A program made the position numbers and the translations under genes. Shown piece after piece: positions 1 through 11,850 of a stretch of DNA of 64,000 nucleotides (positions are counted from its first letter, which is position 1; each line of letters opens with the position of its first letter). This DNA comes from Camellia lanceoleosa (Eukaryota; Streptophyta; Magnoliopsida; Ericales; Theaceae). The notes below the pieces were generated by a model, which was not told the DNA's origin, ran no database searches, and saw nothing but the letters and a program-made list of their open reading frames with translations. The stretch spans positions 121,818,346-121,882,345 of the forward strand of contig CM045767.1 of the NCBI GenBank assembly GCA_025200525.1. The letters are read 5' to 3'.

Positions 1-626
1 TTTTAATGATAAACATATTTTGAAAAGATACGTCTGTCGTATGCATGGGAAATGGAGGGGAGTATAGGGCTGAGTGATTAGTTCCTAATGAGGATTAATT
101 AAAGGAATAAGGAAAGATGAATCGCTTGTAGCGTTAAATGAAACGGTTGTTTTCAAGAAAAGTTCATACATATATATATTTTGTATAAACTGTCATATTA
201 CTATTCTAGTACGAGAATGAGTGTGCATGATCATAGCTATCTGTAATGTTGTTATTGTTGAGGATCATGTTGAGATCTCTACTGGACTATATGTTCATCC
301 CACGTTGTTGAATCTTTTTCGTGTATTAAGGTGTTGAGCTGCAAGAGTTGGATTTACTTATTTGTTGGCCACGGGGCCTCTTCGTTGTAGGCGGAATGCC
401 ATATGTGTAAAAGGGTTGTACCCTTCATTTGATTATTTAATGTTGTAAGCCTGAGGGCATCTTATTTAGAATGCTCATGTAATATTTACTTTGCATACGA
501 ATGAGAGTATTGTTAATCACTTCTACAGATTGAATGTATGAGTTTATTTCCGCATGTTATCTCCGAAATTAAATTAAGTTAATGGAATTGGTAATGACTT
601 CAAGTAATAAAAAGTGGGGCGTGATA
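1..626 (+). mobile_element. LTR 3' portion, cut by window edge
   Basis: This stretch matches the 3' half of the LTR at 51263-52657. Shared blocks include 'GTATAAACTGTCA', 'GAGGATCATGTTGAGATC' and the terminal 'AAAAAGTGGGGCGTGA'. The end at 621-626 reads GTGATA where the other copy reads GTGACA, so the canonical CA has changed to TA. The 5' end lies outside the window, so it cannot be decided whether this is a solo LTR or the LTR of a longer element. No coding region is present. Confidence 0.7.
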
Positions 627-1500
627 TGCATTGTTTGGTTTTCTTTATGCAGTCCACCAATTCTTTTTATATATTTCAATTACAATGTAATCACCAATTA
701 TAATGATGATGAAATGCAATATAAATCGCGACAATTATATATAAATTCTTAAAGTGAAAGAAAGACTCAAATAAATATTAAAAGGTTCAGACTAATAAAG
801 ACTGCATACTTATAATATGAATTCAGTGTAGTATAAATGACAATAATTACATATAACTTCCTAAGAAATGAACTAAGTATGCTAGGGTTTTAGAGAAGCT
901 TTTGAGACATTTTCAAAAGTGGCCATGTGCAGCTTTTCAATGTCAATACAGAGGAGATGTTTAATGCCCTGCCATCTGATTTAATACTATTTTGATCAAT
1001 TTTTATGGCTCCACTATCCATCTCCTCTCAACGTCACCTTTTCAATGAAGGGCCTTTCTGTAGTATTTTTATGTATAGACACCACCTACCAAGCTGTATA
1101 CACCACCTACCAAGCTATGGACACCACCTAACATTCAATTTACCACCTACCAAGCTATTGAATGCATGCCATCTACCATGCCTCAAGTTTCATACGGCAT
1201 ATGGTTGTTGAAAAGGTAATAGCCTCACCACCTACCTGAAGAATGGAGGGTCTATATCAGCTCAAAAAAACTTAGCCAGACCTGCCATCAAAATATTGGT
1301 TCTCTTTCCACAGATTGGCTCTAACAAATCAATCTCACTGTATTCCTCCATCCACTATCTTCAAAATCGTGTTTTGAATCCAAAAGAAAATCCCAAAGTC
1401 TACATATTCATATTACTACAAGTGTGATTCCTGTGAGCATCCAAAGGCAGCATCCAAAGGCAGCATCACAAGGCAGGGCAGCATCCGAAGGGCTTGACAA
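627..1500. other. Non-coding stretch with a short minisatellite
   Basis: No gene is recognised. A short tandem repeat of a 21-bp unit containing ACCACCTACCAAGCT starts at 1081 and 1102, with a degenerate copy after it and another copy at 1142. A second small repeat of the form GGCAGCATCC lies at 1445-1490. The 68-codon open frame over the minisatellite is explained by the repeat and is not called a gene. Confidence 0.5.
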
Positions 1501-1509
1501 AGGTATATT

Positions 1510-1550
1510 CACGGGGCGACCGGTTGGTCAACCGGCCCGGTTTAATTTTT
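1510..1550. repeat. GC-rich inverted-repeat island, left side
   Basis: GACCGGTTGGTCAACCGG is an imperfect palindrome in AT-rich surroundings. The same GGTTGACC/GGTCAACC motif recurs densely at 5965-6125, so these islands bracket the two transposon-type genes between them. They could be subterminal repeats of one DNA transposon. True terminal repeats and a target duplication were not found. Confidence 0.4.
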
Positions 1551-2765
1551 AATTTTTTTTTTTTCACATTCTTTCCCTCTGTGCATTCTGTGCTCTACAC
1601 TACAATTCAATTTCGTGTGTATGTTGTATTTGATTCATGCATTGTTGAATTTGTTCAAGTTTAACATCACCTTCATGTTTCAATCAAACTTTATGATTAA
1701 TATTGAAAGAAAGTTACAGTGTGTCAATGGTATGTGTGTGGTTTTTGGAGCATGCTATAGTGAGCACTACGAATAGGAAGACAAAAATAGAGAGTTTTGT
1801 TTTGTTTGTGTGAGAAGTGATGAGAAATATATGAAACTGTTGTGTGGGTTGGTGTTTTTGTTTAAGACAATGTGACAAGAAAAGTAAGAAACATGGACAT
1901 TGATGTCTATCTCTCTCTCTGTCTACATGTTTTTGGTTTTCAGTGTGAGAGAGAGAGAGTAGTTAGCTTGCGATGCAGTATAAATTTTTGGTTTATTTAT
2001 TTATTTATTTTTTTGTTTCTCTTGTTTTCCATACATAAATAGATTTCAGAGAAACAAAAGAGAAAAAGGCAATTCCTTTCACACATATCAGTATATTGAT
2101 TGGATTTAACAAAGGGTCCTTTTTATTTTATTTTCATTTAATTTTTTCTTGCTCAACAAATTAAGGGTCTGAGTTGTAAATGAAATGGACATTTAAAAAA
2201 TATAGATATTATATTTAACGGGTATTAAACAATCAAATTACTCAAGCTTGATTCATATTTGTCACGTTAAAAAATCGTTTGAGATCCACTTGTTAAATAA
2301 ATTAAGTCAAGGTTAAACATAAATTTAAACTCATTAAATTTTTAAGTTAAATTTAAACAAATTACTAGTCGGTTCAATAAGAATCATACACTGACCTTCA
2401 TTTCAACAAATTATATTTGTTCAAGTTTAACATGACCTTCATCTTCTGATTCTTTCATTGCTTGTATAGTTAAACAAATTACTGATTATATGCATATTGA
2501 CATATTGGCATATCATTATATGCATATTGATCATTGCTTGTATAGTTTAACAAATTACTGATCATTGCTTGTATAGTTTAACAAATTACAGTTCTAATTA
2601 TATGCATATTGACATATGAAGCTTTTACAATTACTGATGTTTTTATTAGATTAGTATGCATACTGATTCAACTTGGTGTGATTTCAAATTCCTTAACTCC
2701 TACTAATTAAAATGCATTGTAATATTTGGAATATATTCATTTGAAATTCCACAGATTTTGACACC

Positions 2766-3626
2766 ATGCCTAGAACTAAAAGAGCGAAACAACACGTTGG
2801 TGAAAGTTCCAACCCTTCACGACGCCAAGAACAACAGGCTCAAATATGGTCATATCCTACTGATGCTTTTCTCAGTCAAAGTCATGCATTAGCTTTTCCA
2901 AACTTCTCTGCCCGACCGATTGTAACAGGGAGAAGGGTAAATCTTCCATCTCAATATGATGGACTACTAATTAGTAAACTTGAAGCAATGGGGTGGAAAA
3001 ACTTAATTAATTTGCCCCAAAAGGTATATCCAAGGCTAGTAGCTCTATTTTATGCTCACCTCCGGGCTACTACAGAAGAAGATGGAAATTTTACACTTTT
3101 GTCATATGTGAAAGGAACAGGTCTACAGTTTGATATTCCAACTTTGGCAGGCATTATTGGAGTTGAAAATGGTGATGAAAATATTCACTTTCAAACTGAG
3201 GATGAGTTAGCTAATATCGTTGGTAATGCTACTGATGTGTTTACTACTATTTGTCGAAACAGATTCACTGGGACTAGCTTACAAGCAAGACATTTAAAAC
3301 CTTATCTGCGGATTCTCCACCGGTGGATTGTAGAAAATGTCACTCCAAAAAAAGGACACCATGATGCTGTCCCATATTTTAATGCATATTTGCTATACTG
3401 TTTTGAAGTTGGGCAGAAGTTAGATTTGTGTTACATAATTATGAAAGAAATGGTACTAACAAATCAAGGTCAATTCACAGGTCGTTCATTACCGTTTGGG
3501 GCACCCTTAACAAAAATTTTCAAACATTTTAATGTTAATTTTGCAGATGAAATGGAAATGAAGATCGATTCACCAATTAATCAAGATAAAGGATCTTTGG
3601 TGCGGCCCCAATTTAATGGGGAGTGA
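2766..3626 (+). CDS. Putative plant transposon protein (PF20167-like), probably decayed
   Basis: The 286-codon frame starts with a basic segment (MPRTKRAKQ, nuclear-localisation-like). A globular region at roughly residues 45-250 resembles the 'putative plant transposon protein' domain found in many uncharacterised plant proteins of mobile origin; no biochemical function is established for it. I chose the ATG at 2766 because it opens the frame and is followed by the basic start typical of these proteins. The frame stops at TGA 3624-3626. Reading on in the same frame past three stops reaches the coiled-coil segment at 3693-4091, so the protein was probably longer and is now interrupted, or a small intron lies there. 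The gene converges on the NAM-associated gene at 4383-5464, and both may belong to one transposon. The family call is from memory of the domain and is moderate. Confidence 0.55.
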   Translation: MPRTKRAKQHVGESSNPSRRQEQQAQIWSYPTDAFLSQSHALAFPNFSARPIVTGRRVNLPSQYDGLLISKLEAMGWKNLINLPQKVYPRLVALFYAHLRATTEEDGNFTLLSYVKGTGLQFDIPTLAGIIGVENGDENIHFQTEDELANIVGNATDVFTTICRNRFTGTSLQARHLKPYLRILHRWIVENVTPKKGHHDAVPYFNAYLLYCFEVGQKLDLCYIIMKEMVLTNQGQFTGRSLPFGAPLTKIFKHFNVNFADEMEMKIDSPINQDKGSLVRPQFNGE

Positions 3627-4091
3627 TAATGCTTGAAGATTGAAAAATGAAGGCGCCAAGGTGATGCTCCACAAGATCCTTCTCATGCCAATGTGACGCC
3701 ATCAGCTGAACAACCTCAATATTGGACTGACTATTTGGCCATGGAAGAGCAACGTTATAATCAACGCGTTCAATGGGAACAACAGATGGCAAGTCAGGTC
3801 AATTCCTTAGGCAGTCAGTTTGATACATTTGCCAATGCACAGAACTCCTTAATTCAACAATTTGGTGATTTCCGTGTGGACATTGAGCATCGTGTAGATA
3901 CGATTGAGCATCGCAGAATGATATATATACCAAAGACTACTACCCTACTCCATCACCACCACCACCAGATAATCAGTGAAGCTGTGATTCAACTTGTAGG
4001 CAGTCAGTTTGTATGTTGTTATTTTGAAAACCTTTTGTTTTTTTTTGTTCATATTTTGGTGTATATTGTAGTTTTTCAGTGTAATGCCTAG
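3627..4091 (+). pseudogene. Broken C-terminal extension of the 2766 gene
   Basis: This is in the same reading frame as the gene at 2766, separated from it by stops at 3624, 3627 and about 3648. The open part from 3693 encodes a Gln/Glu-rich, coiled-coil-like segment (YWTDYLAMEEQRYNQRVQWE and onward) up to about residue 75. After that it becomes a hydrophobic run from AT-rich DNA that is unlikely to be genuine. Similar Gln-rich tails follow the domain in related plant proteins. It is either a disrupted exon or a second exon whose splice sites I could not fix. Confidence 0.4.
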
Positions 4092-4382
4092 TTGACTAAG
4101 GACATGATTATGTACAGACTGAAAATGCGTAAATGAAGGGCATTATGCAGTTATGATTCCTCTTCTAAAAATCATATTATAGTAGTCAATGACTTCACTT
4201 TAAATATCATTGTATAGAAGACTGTGATTAACAAGAAAAAAAAGTAACACATTGCATTACTTGAAAATGGCAACAAAACGTATTCAATTCGAAATGTGGC
4301 AATAATACATATCCAAGATTAATTCAATACATAAAACTAATACATAAAATAAATACATAAAACCCACAAAATATGGAAACTT

Positions 4383-5464
4383 TCAAGGCAGTCTATTAGT
4401 TGTTCGAAATAAAATCTGTCGTTGAAGATCTTCGTAGTACGCCTTTTGCATAGGATTTAAATTTGACATGTCCATTGACATAATTTTATGATCTTCATTT
4501 CGTTGTTCTCTTTCATTCATCATAGATAGGAGTTTTAGTTGTTCTTCCCTATCTTCGGCCCTTTTTCGACGCCGCTCTGCGATATACGGTCTATCGCCTT
4601 TTGTTCATCTCGCTGAATAGTTCTAGCAAAGATAGTTGATAACACTTCAACAATCTTGGATTGGTTAGCAGCCATTTCATCAAATCTACTATCATGCGTT
4701 GTTTTATTCTTCAACTTCTCTTTTGCGGCCTTCGTACCAATTGGTCGTGTTGATGTATTACATGGTTGGTCGTGCACCGCATTGACGGGATTGGATTGAG
4801 AAGCCTCATATTCACTTGGTACATTCAAACATGGATCAGTAGGTTGCGTGGGTTTTTTTGATCGAAATTCATCCCATTTACAACTCTGGCGCAGAATCTG
4901 CCAACATGTATCAAATGTGAAGTGTTTTTTTTGTAGTACATGATACATCCGTTTTGCTTCAGTGACCTGAAAAAAAAGTTACAAAAATTTCAATAACAAG
5001 TATAGATTTAAGAAATAAATTTGATATTTAATAACACAAATAAAATTTACCATATCTGCCTCGGTTATTCCACTTTGTTGCCTCAGTTGAATTTGTTCAA
5101 GAAAACCACAAAATTTATTAATTGCCTTTTGTATGGCTGACCAACAGTGAGTCAAAGAAATACGATTTCGATTGGATTCACCGCCTAATTGTGAATTAAA
5201 ATTAACAAGTACTCGTTCCCAAAATATAGTCATACTCTGACTATTACCAGTAATAGGATCTTGAGAGACTGCTAACCAAGATCTACATAATGTTTCATCT
5301 TCTACAATTGTGAAGGCTTTACCACGAGAAACACGAGAAGATTCTGAAATGAAATGATTAGTACTGTTCTGCGTGTTCTGTTCTCGTGAAGATTCTGACA
5401 TAAAATTACTATGACTGTTGTGCTGAAACATTTGTGATTCTTCAAACATTTCAAAATTTTCCAT
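4383..5464 (-). pseudogene. Myb-like / NAM-associated-domain protein, two exons, one frameshift
   Basis: Exon 1 is 5464-5051 (138 codons, ending in a complete codon). The intron is 5050-4967 (GT...AG, 84 bp). Exon 2 starts at 4966 in the same phase. Residues ~48-140 hold a Myb/SANT-like segment (RGKAFTIVEDETLCRSWLAV). Exon 2 carries a motif of the NAM-associated C-terminal domain (RPIGTKAAKEKLKN). Near 4583 a one-base indel shifts the frame. The frame read earlier ends at 4535, but the other frame continues a charged coiled coil (ERRRKRAEDREEQLKLL) and ends naturally at TGA 4385-4383. Such proteins are common in plants, often as accessory proteins of PIF/Harbinger-type transposons or as proteins derived from them. 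No DDE transposase is visible nearby. The splice model is read directly from the sequence; the function is inferred. Confidence 0.65.
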
Positions 5465-5959
5465 AGCATAAAAAAATACAATATACTTACTGAAAAAGAT
5501 TGTAATGATATGAAGCTGAAACTGTGAAGGTCAAGATCAGCACCACATACTCAGAAGCAGATAGTATGAACTAAAATTTGAAGGAAAATATATATCTAAT
5601 CACTGAAAAGAAAAAAATATTCCCAACCTTCAATGAATACGATTCTGAAACTGAAACACTATCTTAGCTTGATATAGAAATCAAACCTGATTTTATAGAG
5701 TAAATCATGAACGGTAAATTTTCAAAATACTCTTTTCAAAATACTCTGCCAATCTAACGGTAAATTATTATAACGGCTAATTATGAAATATACATGTCAA
5801 ATATATTGAAAATGTAAATTAATGACCCTTCAAATTATTGGTAATCACAATAATTTCATACGTCCCAAAAAAAATTATAGCTGAAACAAACAAAAAAAAA
5901 AAAATATAGCTGAAACAAACAATTTCAAGGAGCCTTGCAAAGAAGCTGTGTTTGGAATA

Positions 5960-6320
5960 GCCCAACCCGGTCGACCGGGTGGTCAACCCACCGGTCAACC
6001 GGGTGGTTGACCGTTGCCTCCACCATTTCAGCTGCAGTGTTCAGAGGGTTCAAACGGGTCAGGGGCATCTTACGCTACACCGGGTGACCGGTTGGTCAAC
6101 CGGGTGGGCAACCGGTTGGTCGACTCGGGTCCCCCTCCAACGGTCCGTAATAGTGTTTTGGTGAATTTATTTCTTCCTCGTCGATCTGATGAAAGATTTG
6201 GTGAAATCTCATTTTGGTGCAAGCTTTGGTGAACGGTTGGAGTGATGAACAGTATCATTTTCATCAAAATTCAAATTTGATATCAGATTTGGTACAGTGT
6301 TGGAGATGGTCTTATACATT
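5960..6320. repeat. GC-rich GGTTGACC island and MITE-like end, right side
   Basis: 5965-6125 contains at least five copies of GGTCAACC/GGTTGACC-type motifs (for example GACCGGTTGGTCAACCGGG), matching the island at 1515-1545. Downstream, 6230-6325 ends in CAGTGTTGGAGATGGTCTTA, which resembles the terminal sequence of many plant MITEs. No matching left end was found upstream. Short open frames here on both strands are by-products of the GC-rich repeat. Confidence 0.4.
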
Positions 6321-6325
6321 TATAT

Positions 6326-7328
6326 TCATAAATTTATTTATAATGACGTAGCATGAGAGTTGAGTTTATCATCATTATGTATGTAACACATTAAAAATTA
6401 ATACATATTTTATCACGTTATTGTAGGTACTTTTTTAGTCTCAAATTTTTTTTAATTAAATATTGAATTTTTAAATCTTTAAAAATTTGTTGATATTTAT
6501 TAAAATTTAAGTATTGAATTTAATTGAAGTTATTTAATAGGTAAAAAAAAGTTACAAATTGAAATTTGCTATTCTTAAATTACTCTTTTATCTTGTGATA
6601 ATGGTCTAGTTTCGTTGCGGCGGTAATTGTGTCGATAGTAATAGAATTGAATACTGGTTTGGTAATTGTGTTATGATAAAATAGTGGACAAGGAAAGTTA
6701 AATTTACATATGAAATTCATGAAATAATGAGCTCTCAATATAATCAATTTTAGATGTATACATGATATTTATAAGAACAATGTTACTTACATAAAATTTG
6801 TACATAAAAAAAATATTTATGTATAACCTAGATTCATTTAAGTTATATTTTTCATCATATAAAGTTGAATTTGAATTACATTATCTTTATTTTATAATAT
6901 ACATTTGGTGGGGAAAAAAAGTGCACTTGTAAAATAGAGTTGGGACAATTGTTTATAATTTAGTGGGGAATCAAAAATAACAATTACAAATGGGTGAAAT
7001 TCATTGTGGTAATTACTAAAAGGATATTGTTATTCAAGTCTAAAAATTAAATTAAAATTTTAAATGGTATGCTAATTAATTAGAATATATAAGATAACAT
7101 TTTTTCTAATATCTTCTCTAATTATCAACCAATCATCTCACTTATATATCATTTGGTTTAGAAAGTGGGCTTGTATATCATATTATTTACTAAAATTTTC
7201 TTTTCTACCATTCTGTAACTATTAACATGTCCTCTCTCTCTTCAGCAGCTAGCCACCCCAAACACCTTTCTTACATCCCTAAACATCTCTTACTCAGTCA
7301 CCCCAACACCCATCTCATCTCTTTAGCC
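6326..7328. other. AT-rich intergenic sequence, nothing recognised
   Basis: Very AT-rich, with no open frame of note, no transposon ends and no RNA gene that I can recognise. Confidence 0.6.
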
Positions 7329-7333
7329 TACCA

Positions 7334-8740
7334 TGTAACAATTCAGATTTTTAATTATGCTATAGAATTTATACTAATATTATTTAATCTCAATTAAGAA
7401 AATATATAATTTATTATATATTATTATGCGTAATTTTGTAAAATAATATAATTATTAAAAGTTTAAGGATCAAAATATAAATAATAGTAATATAAATAAT
7501 AATAATGAGTGTGGTATTAAAATAAATAATTAATTTTATGTTATTATACGATAAAATGTAATTTAATTAAGAATTAAATTATTTATATAATTATATTAAA
7601 ATATTAAATCAAAAGATAATTATCTTAAATATTTATTAAAGATAAGAATGAATCTTTATAATTATTATCGAATATTTGCGGAAGATATGTGCCACGTATG
7701 CCCCTACCCGACTATAAAGGAGAAGATCACCTGGGCAGAAGAATGATTGAAGAAATGAGAGAAAGAAAGGAAAGAAGAAACAGAAGGAAAGAAAGGAAAA
7801 GAAAGAAGAAAAAGAAAGAAAGTGGAGTGGAAGTTGAAAAGGTCTTTGATAGTGGAAAAGAAGAGTAAGGTATTGAAGTTAAGGTGAGTAATATTATACC
7901 TTAAATCACCAAAATATATTTTACTTATGTTTTGACTTACCAAAATCTATTTTATATAAGTTATGTTTTATAAATTATTATAAACTCTAAATATTTCAGT
8001 TACGTGGTTTTATTTCTGAACCATATTTGCTTAAAAGGAAACCCATGGATATGTTTGTTTATATTTTAAAGAATATTTGGCTATGACCTTATGTGAAAAT
8101 ATGTTTTGTAAATACCACCACGGGAGTCCCATGCCTTGGGGGACTTAAATAACCATTGGCTTAGTGATGTCCCATGCCTTGGGGGACTTAAATAACCATT
8201 GGCTTAGTGATTGACCACTCTGTGGTCCAGTGATTGTCGTGGATCCATTGACCAGTGTAGTGCTTGGCACTTAGTAATGTACCGTGGTTATGGTTGTATA
8301 ATAATATTCGTATTATATGCGCATTATATGTATTAAATGATCTAAGGTACATGACAAATGATTTGTTTATTATATGTATCAAACTTTTTTGGCCTAACTA
8401 ATGATCCATGGTGAATTTTATGCCTTATACTCTTAGTATAATATTTCTCACTCTGCCATGAGTTTATAGTTTTTTTTACCACTTTCAGGTGGCATGTCAA
8501 GACCAGCGTGTGGGATAGGCACAGAGCACTTTTATTGATGTACTTTTTATATGTAAATATCGGCCTTCTTGGTCAATAGATTTTGTAATAAAAATAGAAA
8601 CTCCAATGATTATTTTAGTACCCTTACTTAAATATTTCTTCCGCTTGCGTTTATTGATTTGTTTAAGATTTGGCCGGAGGTAACCCAGTTACTGGCCATC
8701 ACGATGCCTAACCCTTGGGTACGGGGAGCGGATTGTGACA
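7334..8740 (+). mobile_element. Probable solo LTR, 1.4 kb
   Basis: It begins TGTAACAATTCAG and ends GGATTGTGACA. It is flanked by TACCA (7329-7333) and TACCC (8741-8745), a 5-bp duplication with one change. The 3' part (TTACTGGCC..CACGATGCC then GTGACA) resembles the end of the solo LTR at 22402-24301, so the two are related families. A TATA-like CTATAAAGG lies near 7710, and a 43-bp tandem duplication at 8126-8211 is internal. No coding sequence is present. The left boundary rests on the TG and the imperfect duplication. Confidence 0.6.
8126..8211 (+). repeat. 43-bp tandem duplication inside the LTR
   Basis: Two consecutive identical 43-bp units start GTCCCATGCCTTGGGGGAC, at 8126-8168 and 8169-8211. 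Confidence 0.9.
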
Positions 8741-8745
8741 TACCC

Positions 8746-9080
8746 TAAGTACCTTCATTCCTCTAGGGTTTTCATTTTACCCATCTTCAACCCTATTCCA
8801 TTAGCCGTTGTTGCAACAAAAACAAAAACAAACAAACAAAAAAGGAAGAAAAAGAAGAAGAAGAAAAAGATGTAGTCGAATTGGTAATCAACCTAGCTAT
8901 GATGGAAGAGATCTCAGTGATGGATTTAACAAATGGTAATCGAAAAGGAAAGTTGGGGTTGGATAAAGAGTTGATGGTGAGGATTGGGTGCTCAGTTGTT
9001 GGGAAGGGTGTAAGAGGGGGTCAATGATTGGAGAGGATATGGAAATTAGGAGTGGTAGTGGTAGCGGCAAAGGTGGTGAG
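8746..9080. other. Intergenic sequence left of the triplicated unit
   Basis: Contains a purine-rich run (A, AAG and AC repeats at 8818-8870) and no recognisable gene. Confidence 0.5.
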
Positions 9081-11850
9081 GGTGGATAAAGGAGGCTATA
9101 GTAGGATCTAAAGTGAGAGAAAAGGCTAGGGGTGGGCGGCTTAGACTTGGGATAGGAGAGGTGTGGGGGATGAGTGATTAGAGGCGGGAAAGAGAGAGAG
9201 AATAAAAGGAAAACAAAGAGACAAATTTCACTTTACCCTCTTATAGTTTGGCCTATGCGTAGATTACTCCCTTCTCATTTGAAAATAACCACATTCTTTG
9301 TGGTTTGTGAATTAAAATGCACCGTTAGAATCGTTAAAAATTTAATAAAAAGTCTAAAATACCCTTGTATATAAGTAACCAAGGTGTGTAAAATATGGAT
9401 ATTTTCATTATTTGTTTGGGAGAAAAAATGCACTGTAACCCCCTATGCTTTAATTCATGTGCGATTTACCTCATTGAAATTTGAAAATGAGTATATAATC
9501 TCTTTATGTCCGGCATGTGTTTCACGCTTACTGTTAAGTTGGATAAAATATTATGTGATTATTTACAAATGAGGGGGATAACCCACACATGAGTAAAAGT
9601 AAAGGTAGCCAAGTGAAATTTATCCAAAAATAAATGTAAGGGAAAAAAATATAAAATTGTTTATGATTTTTTAATTTTGTTTTTATAATTTTCACCCCAT
9701 AGTGTAATTAATTATCCTAAATCCCATTTTAAAATATATATATATATATATATATTTCTCTAAAAAAATAGAAAATAAAAAATAAAAATTATTGGGTAAA
9801 TTACATTTACCTCCCCTGAGGTTTCTGACAAATACAGGGACATCCCCTGTGGTTTTAATAATTACAGAAACATCCCCTACTTTATCTGACAATATCAAGA
9901 TTCCCCCATTTTTTAACTTCCGTTTACACAACTAACGGAAGCAGCTGATGTCATCAAAGATAAATGCCAAAATATCCATAATGCCCTCAAATATCCTGAA
10001 CCCATCTATATATACCAAACAGTAGACCTTGCAACACCAAATCCAATCTCCTTAAGTGTTATCTCTTCCCTTTGCTTTCTCTGCAAAAAAAAAAAAAAAA
10101 AAACTCATAATTATCACTCTTGTAGAAGCAACAACACAACACCCATAACATGCCCATAGTTGTTATTAGCTTAACCACGCCACCAGTCAAACCCCAAGCT
10201 CTACTAGCTCTGCAACCCCCAAACCACCACTACCACTGCATACATTCACCGCTGAAACACCTCCCAATTTTTATTTTTTTTTTTAAAAAAAAAAAAAGCA
10301 CCAACACTACAAAGCTTTATAACCCCCAAAAACAAAAAACTGAATTGGTGAAGATGTAAAATATTCATACTCAACTGAAGCCTTAATCCACAATTACTCA
10401 GTTGAGAAGTTGGATAGCCACCATCAACACCACCTCCCCAAAAAAATTAGTGCAAAATCAAAGCCAATAGAAATCAAAATCAAATCATAGCCATTATCTC
10501 CCAAAGAAAATAAGGTACTGGATTAGTGCAAAAATTGGGTCCCTCTGAATCCACCACCTCTTCTAGCCTCCTCCTCTCCTTCTCCCCATTTCTTTCTCTA
10601 GCCATTCGTCCCCCTTCTCTCCTCATCTTCCTTCTCTTCCTCTTCTTCTTCTTCTCCTTCTCCCGATTGCGACCTAGATCGCAACCAACCGCCACAAACC
10701 TAGATTGCTACCCAACGTTGCTGCCATCACTGCTTACCATCGCTCTAAAAACTATAGATCTAGGGTTAGGGTTTCAGAAGAAGAAGAGGAGGAGAGCAGC
10801 GGATGGTGGAGGAGAGGGAGTGGATGAAGACTTATGGGTAGAGGAGAAATAGAGGGAGGCAGCGGTGTGTCCTCGACGAAGACTTTCGTTTCGGTGTTGA
10901 TGTCGGAGGAGAGGAGTGGCGGAGTTCTTTGTCACGGAGAAGTTGATGTCGGTCTCCCATAGGGGTCAGGGGCCAGTCGGTCTCCCATAGGGGTCAGTCG
11001 ATGTTGGGGAGCCAGGCGGACTCTCAAGCTTTGTTCCGCTCGTTGCCATCACTCTTGCCGGTGGTGGACAGTGGCGAGGGAGGTGGTAGTAGTGGAGGAG
11101 GATAGTGGTGGTGATGAGATTGAAAAGGGAGTTATGAATACAGATATTGAAGCAAGATATACACTTCTGTGTAGATTAAGATAATAACCCAGAAGATGTA
11201 ACTTGGACTAGTATTTGCACATAAAGCATACAAGAACAGAGAGAGAACAAAAGAAAAAAAAAAATCATTTTGTATATGGTGGGGTTAACAAAACTGACAA
11301 GATCAATGGGTATTTTTGTCTTTTTGCCCTAAAATAAAAGGGTAATATAGTCATTTGATATAGGTAAGTAACGTCGTTTGTATAAAATTGACGGATTGGG
11401 GGAATCTTGATATTGTCAGATAAAGTAAGGGAGGTTTCTGTAATTATTAAAACCACGGGGGAGGTCCCTGTATTTGTCAGAAACCTCAGGGGAGGTAAAT
11501 GTAATTTACCCAAAATTATTTGATATAGGACAGTCCTTACAGGCTAAATAATGTCGGCCAGATGGCAATTGGCAGAAATTGAGGTGTTTAAGCATATCCT
11601 ATGCTAAGACTGCTAGATTGGCCGGTCATTGCTTTCGTAGCAATGAAAAAGACAATAGATTTAAAAAAAAACAAAAAGACAAAAAAGTAAAAAAAAAAAA
11701 CAGAAGGGGTTGTTGGTTATATATTGTGTAAGTACTTTCCTCTTAGCATGTGTAGATTTCTTCGAGTTATCCATGGCATAAACAAATTTTCTTATGCACA
11801 GAGGCTTTTTTCTCAGTAGAAAGAGTAGTAAAGTTCCTGTTGAAAATAAC
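9081..11850 (+). repeat. Tandem unit 1 of 3 (interrupted by a MULE)
   Basis: The unit starts GGTGGATAAAGGAGGC and ends AAGTTCCTGTTGAAAATAA. Removing the MULE and one copy of its target duplication (9794-11520) leaves about 1,043 bp, matching unit 2 (about 1,036 bp) and unit 3 (about 1,019 bp after removal of its insert). It includes a promoter-like segment (TTATATATTGTG near 11715) and leader sequence equivalent to that just upstream of the protease inhibitor ATG, but no coding start. Confidence 0.85.
9794..11511. mobile_element. Mutator-like element (non-autonomous, possible Pack-MULE)
   Basis: The termini are long inverted repeats of about 115 bp. The left end GGGTAAATTACATTTACCTC and the right end, read on the - strand, agree to about the GATTCCCCC block. 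The element is flanked by perfect 9-bp duplications AAAATTATT (9785-9793 and 11512-11520), the MULE hallmark. The two other tandem units show the site without the insert. No transposase is present. The interior includes a GC-richer block (about 10840-11130) and CT/GA-rich stretches that look like a plant 5' leader followed by coding-like sequence. This suggests captured host DNA, but the parent gene is not recognised. Confidence 0.85.

Noticed and set aside
10740..10780. AGGGTTAGGGTTTC near 10765 considered as telomeric repeat
   Set aside because: Only two partial TTAGGGT units; the similar CCTAACCCTAACTAAGG at 54016-54032 is also too short to be telomeric DNA.
10480..10852. Overlapping open frames on both strands (71 and 108 codons)
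   Set aside because: They translate low-complexity CT/GA-rich DNA (runs of F/L/S or K/R/E) inside the MULE; no domain is visible.
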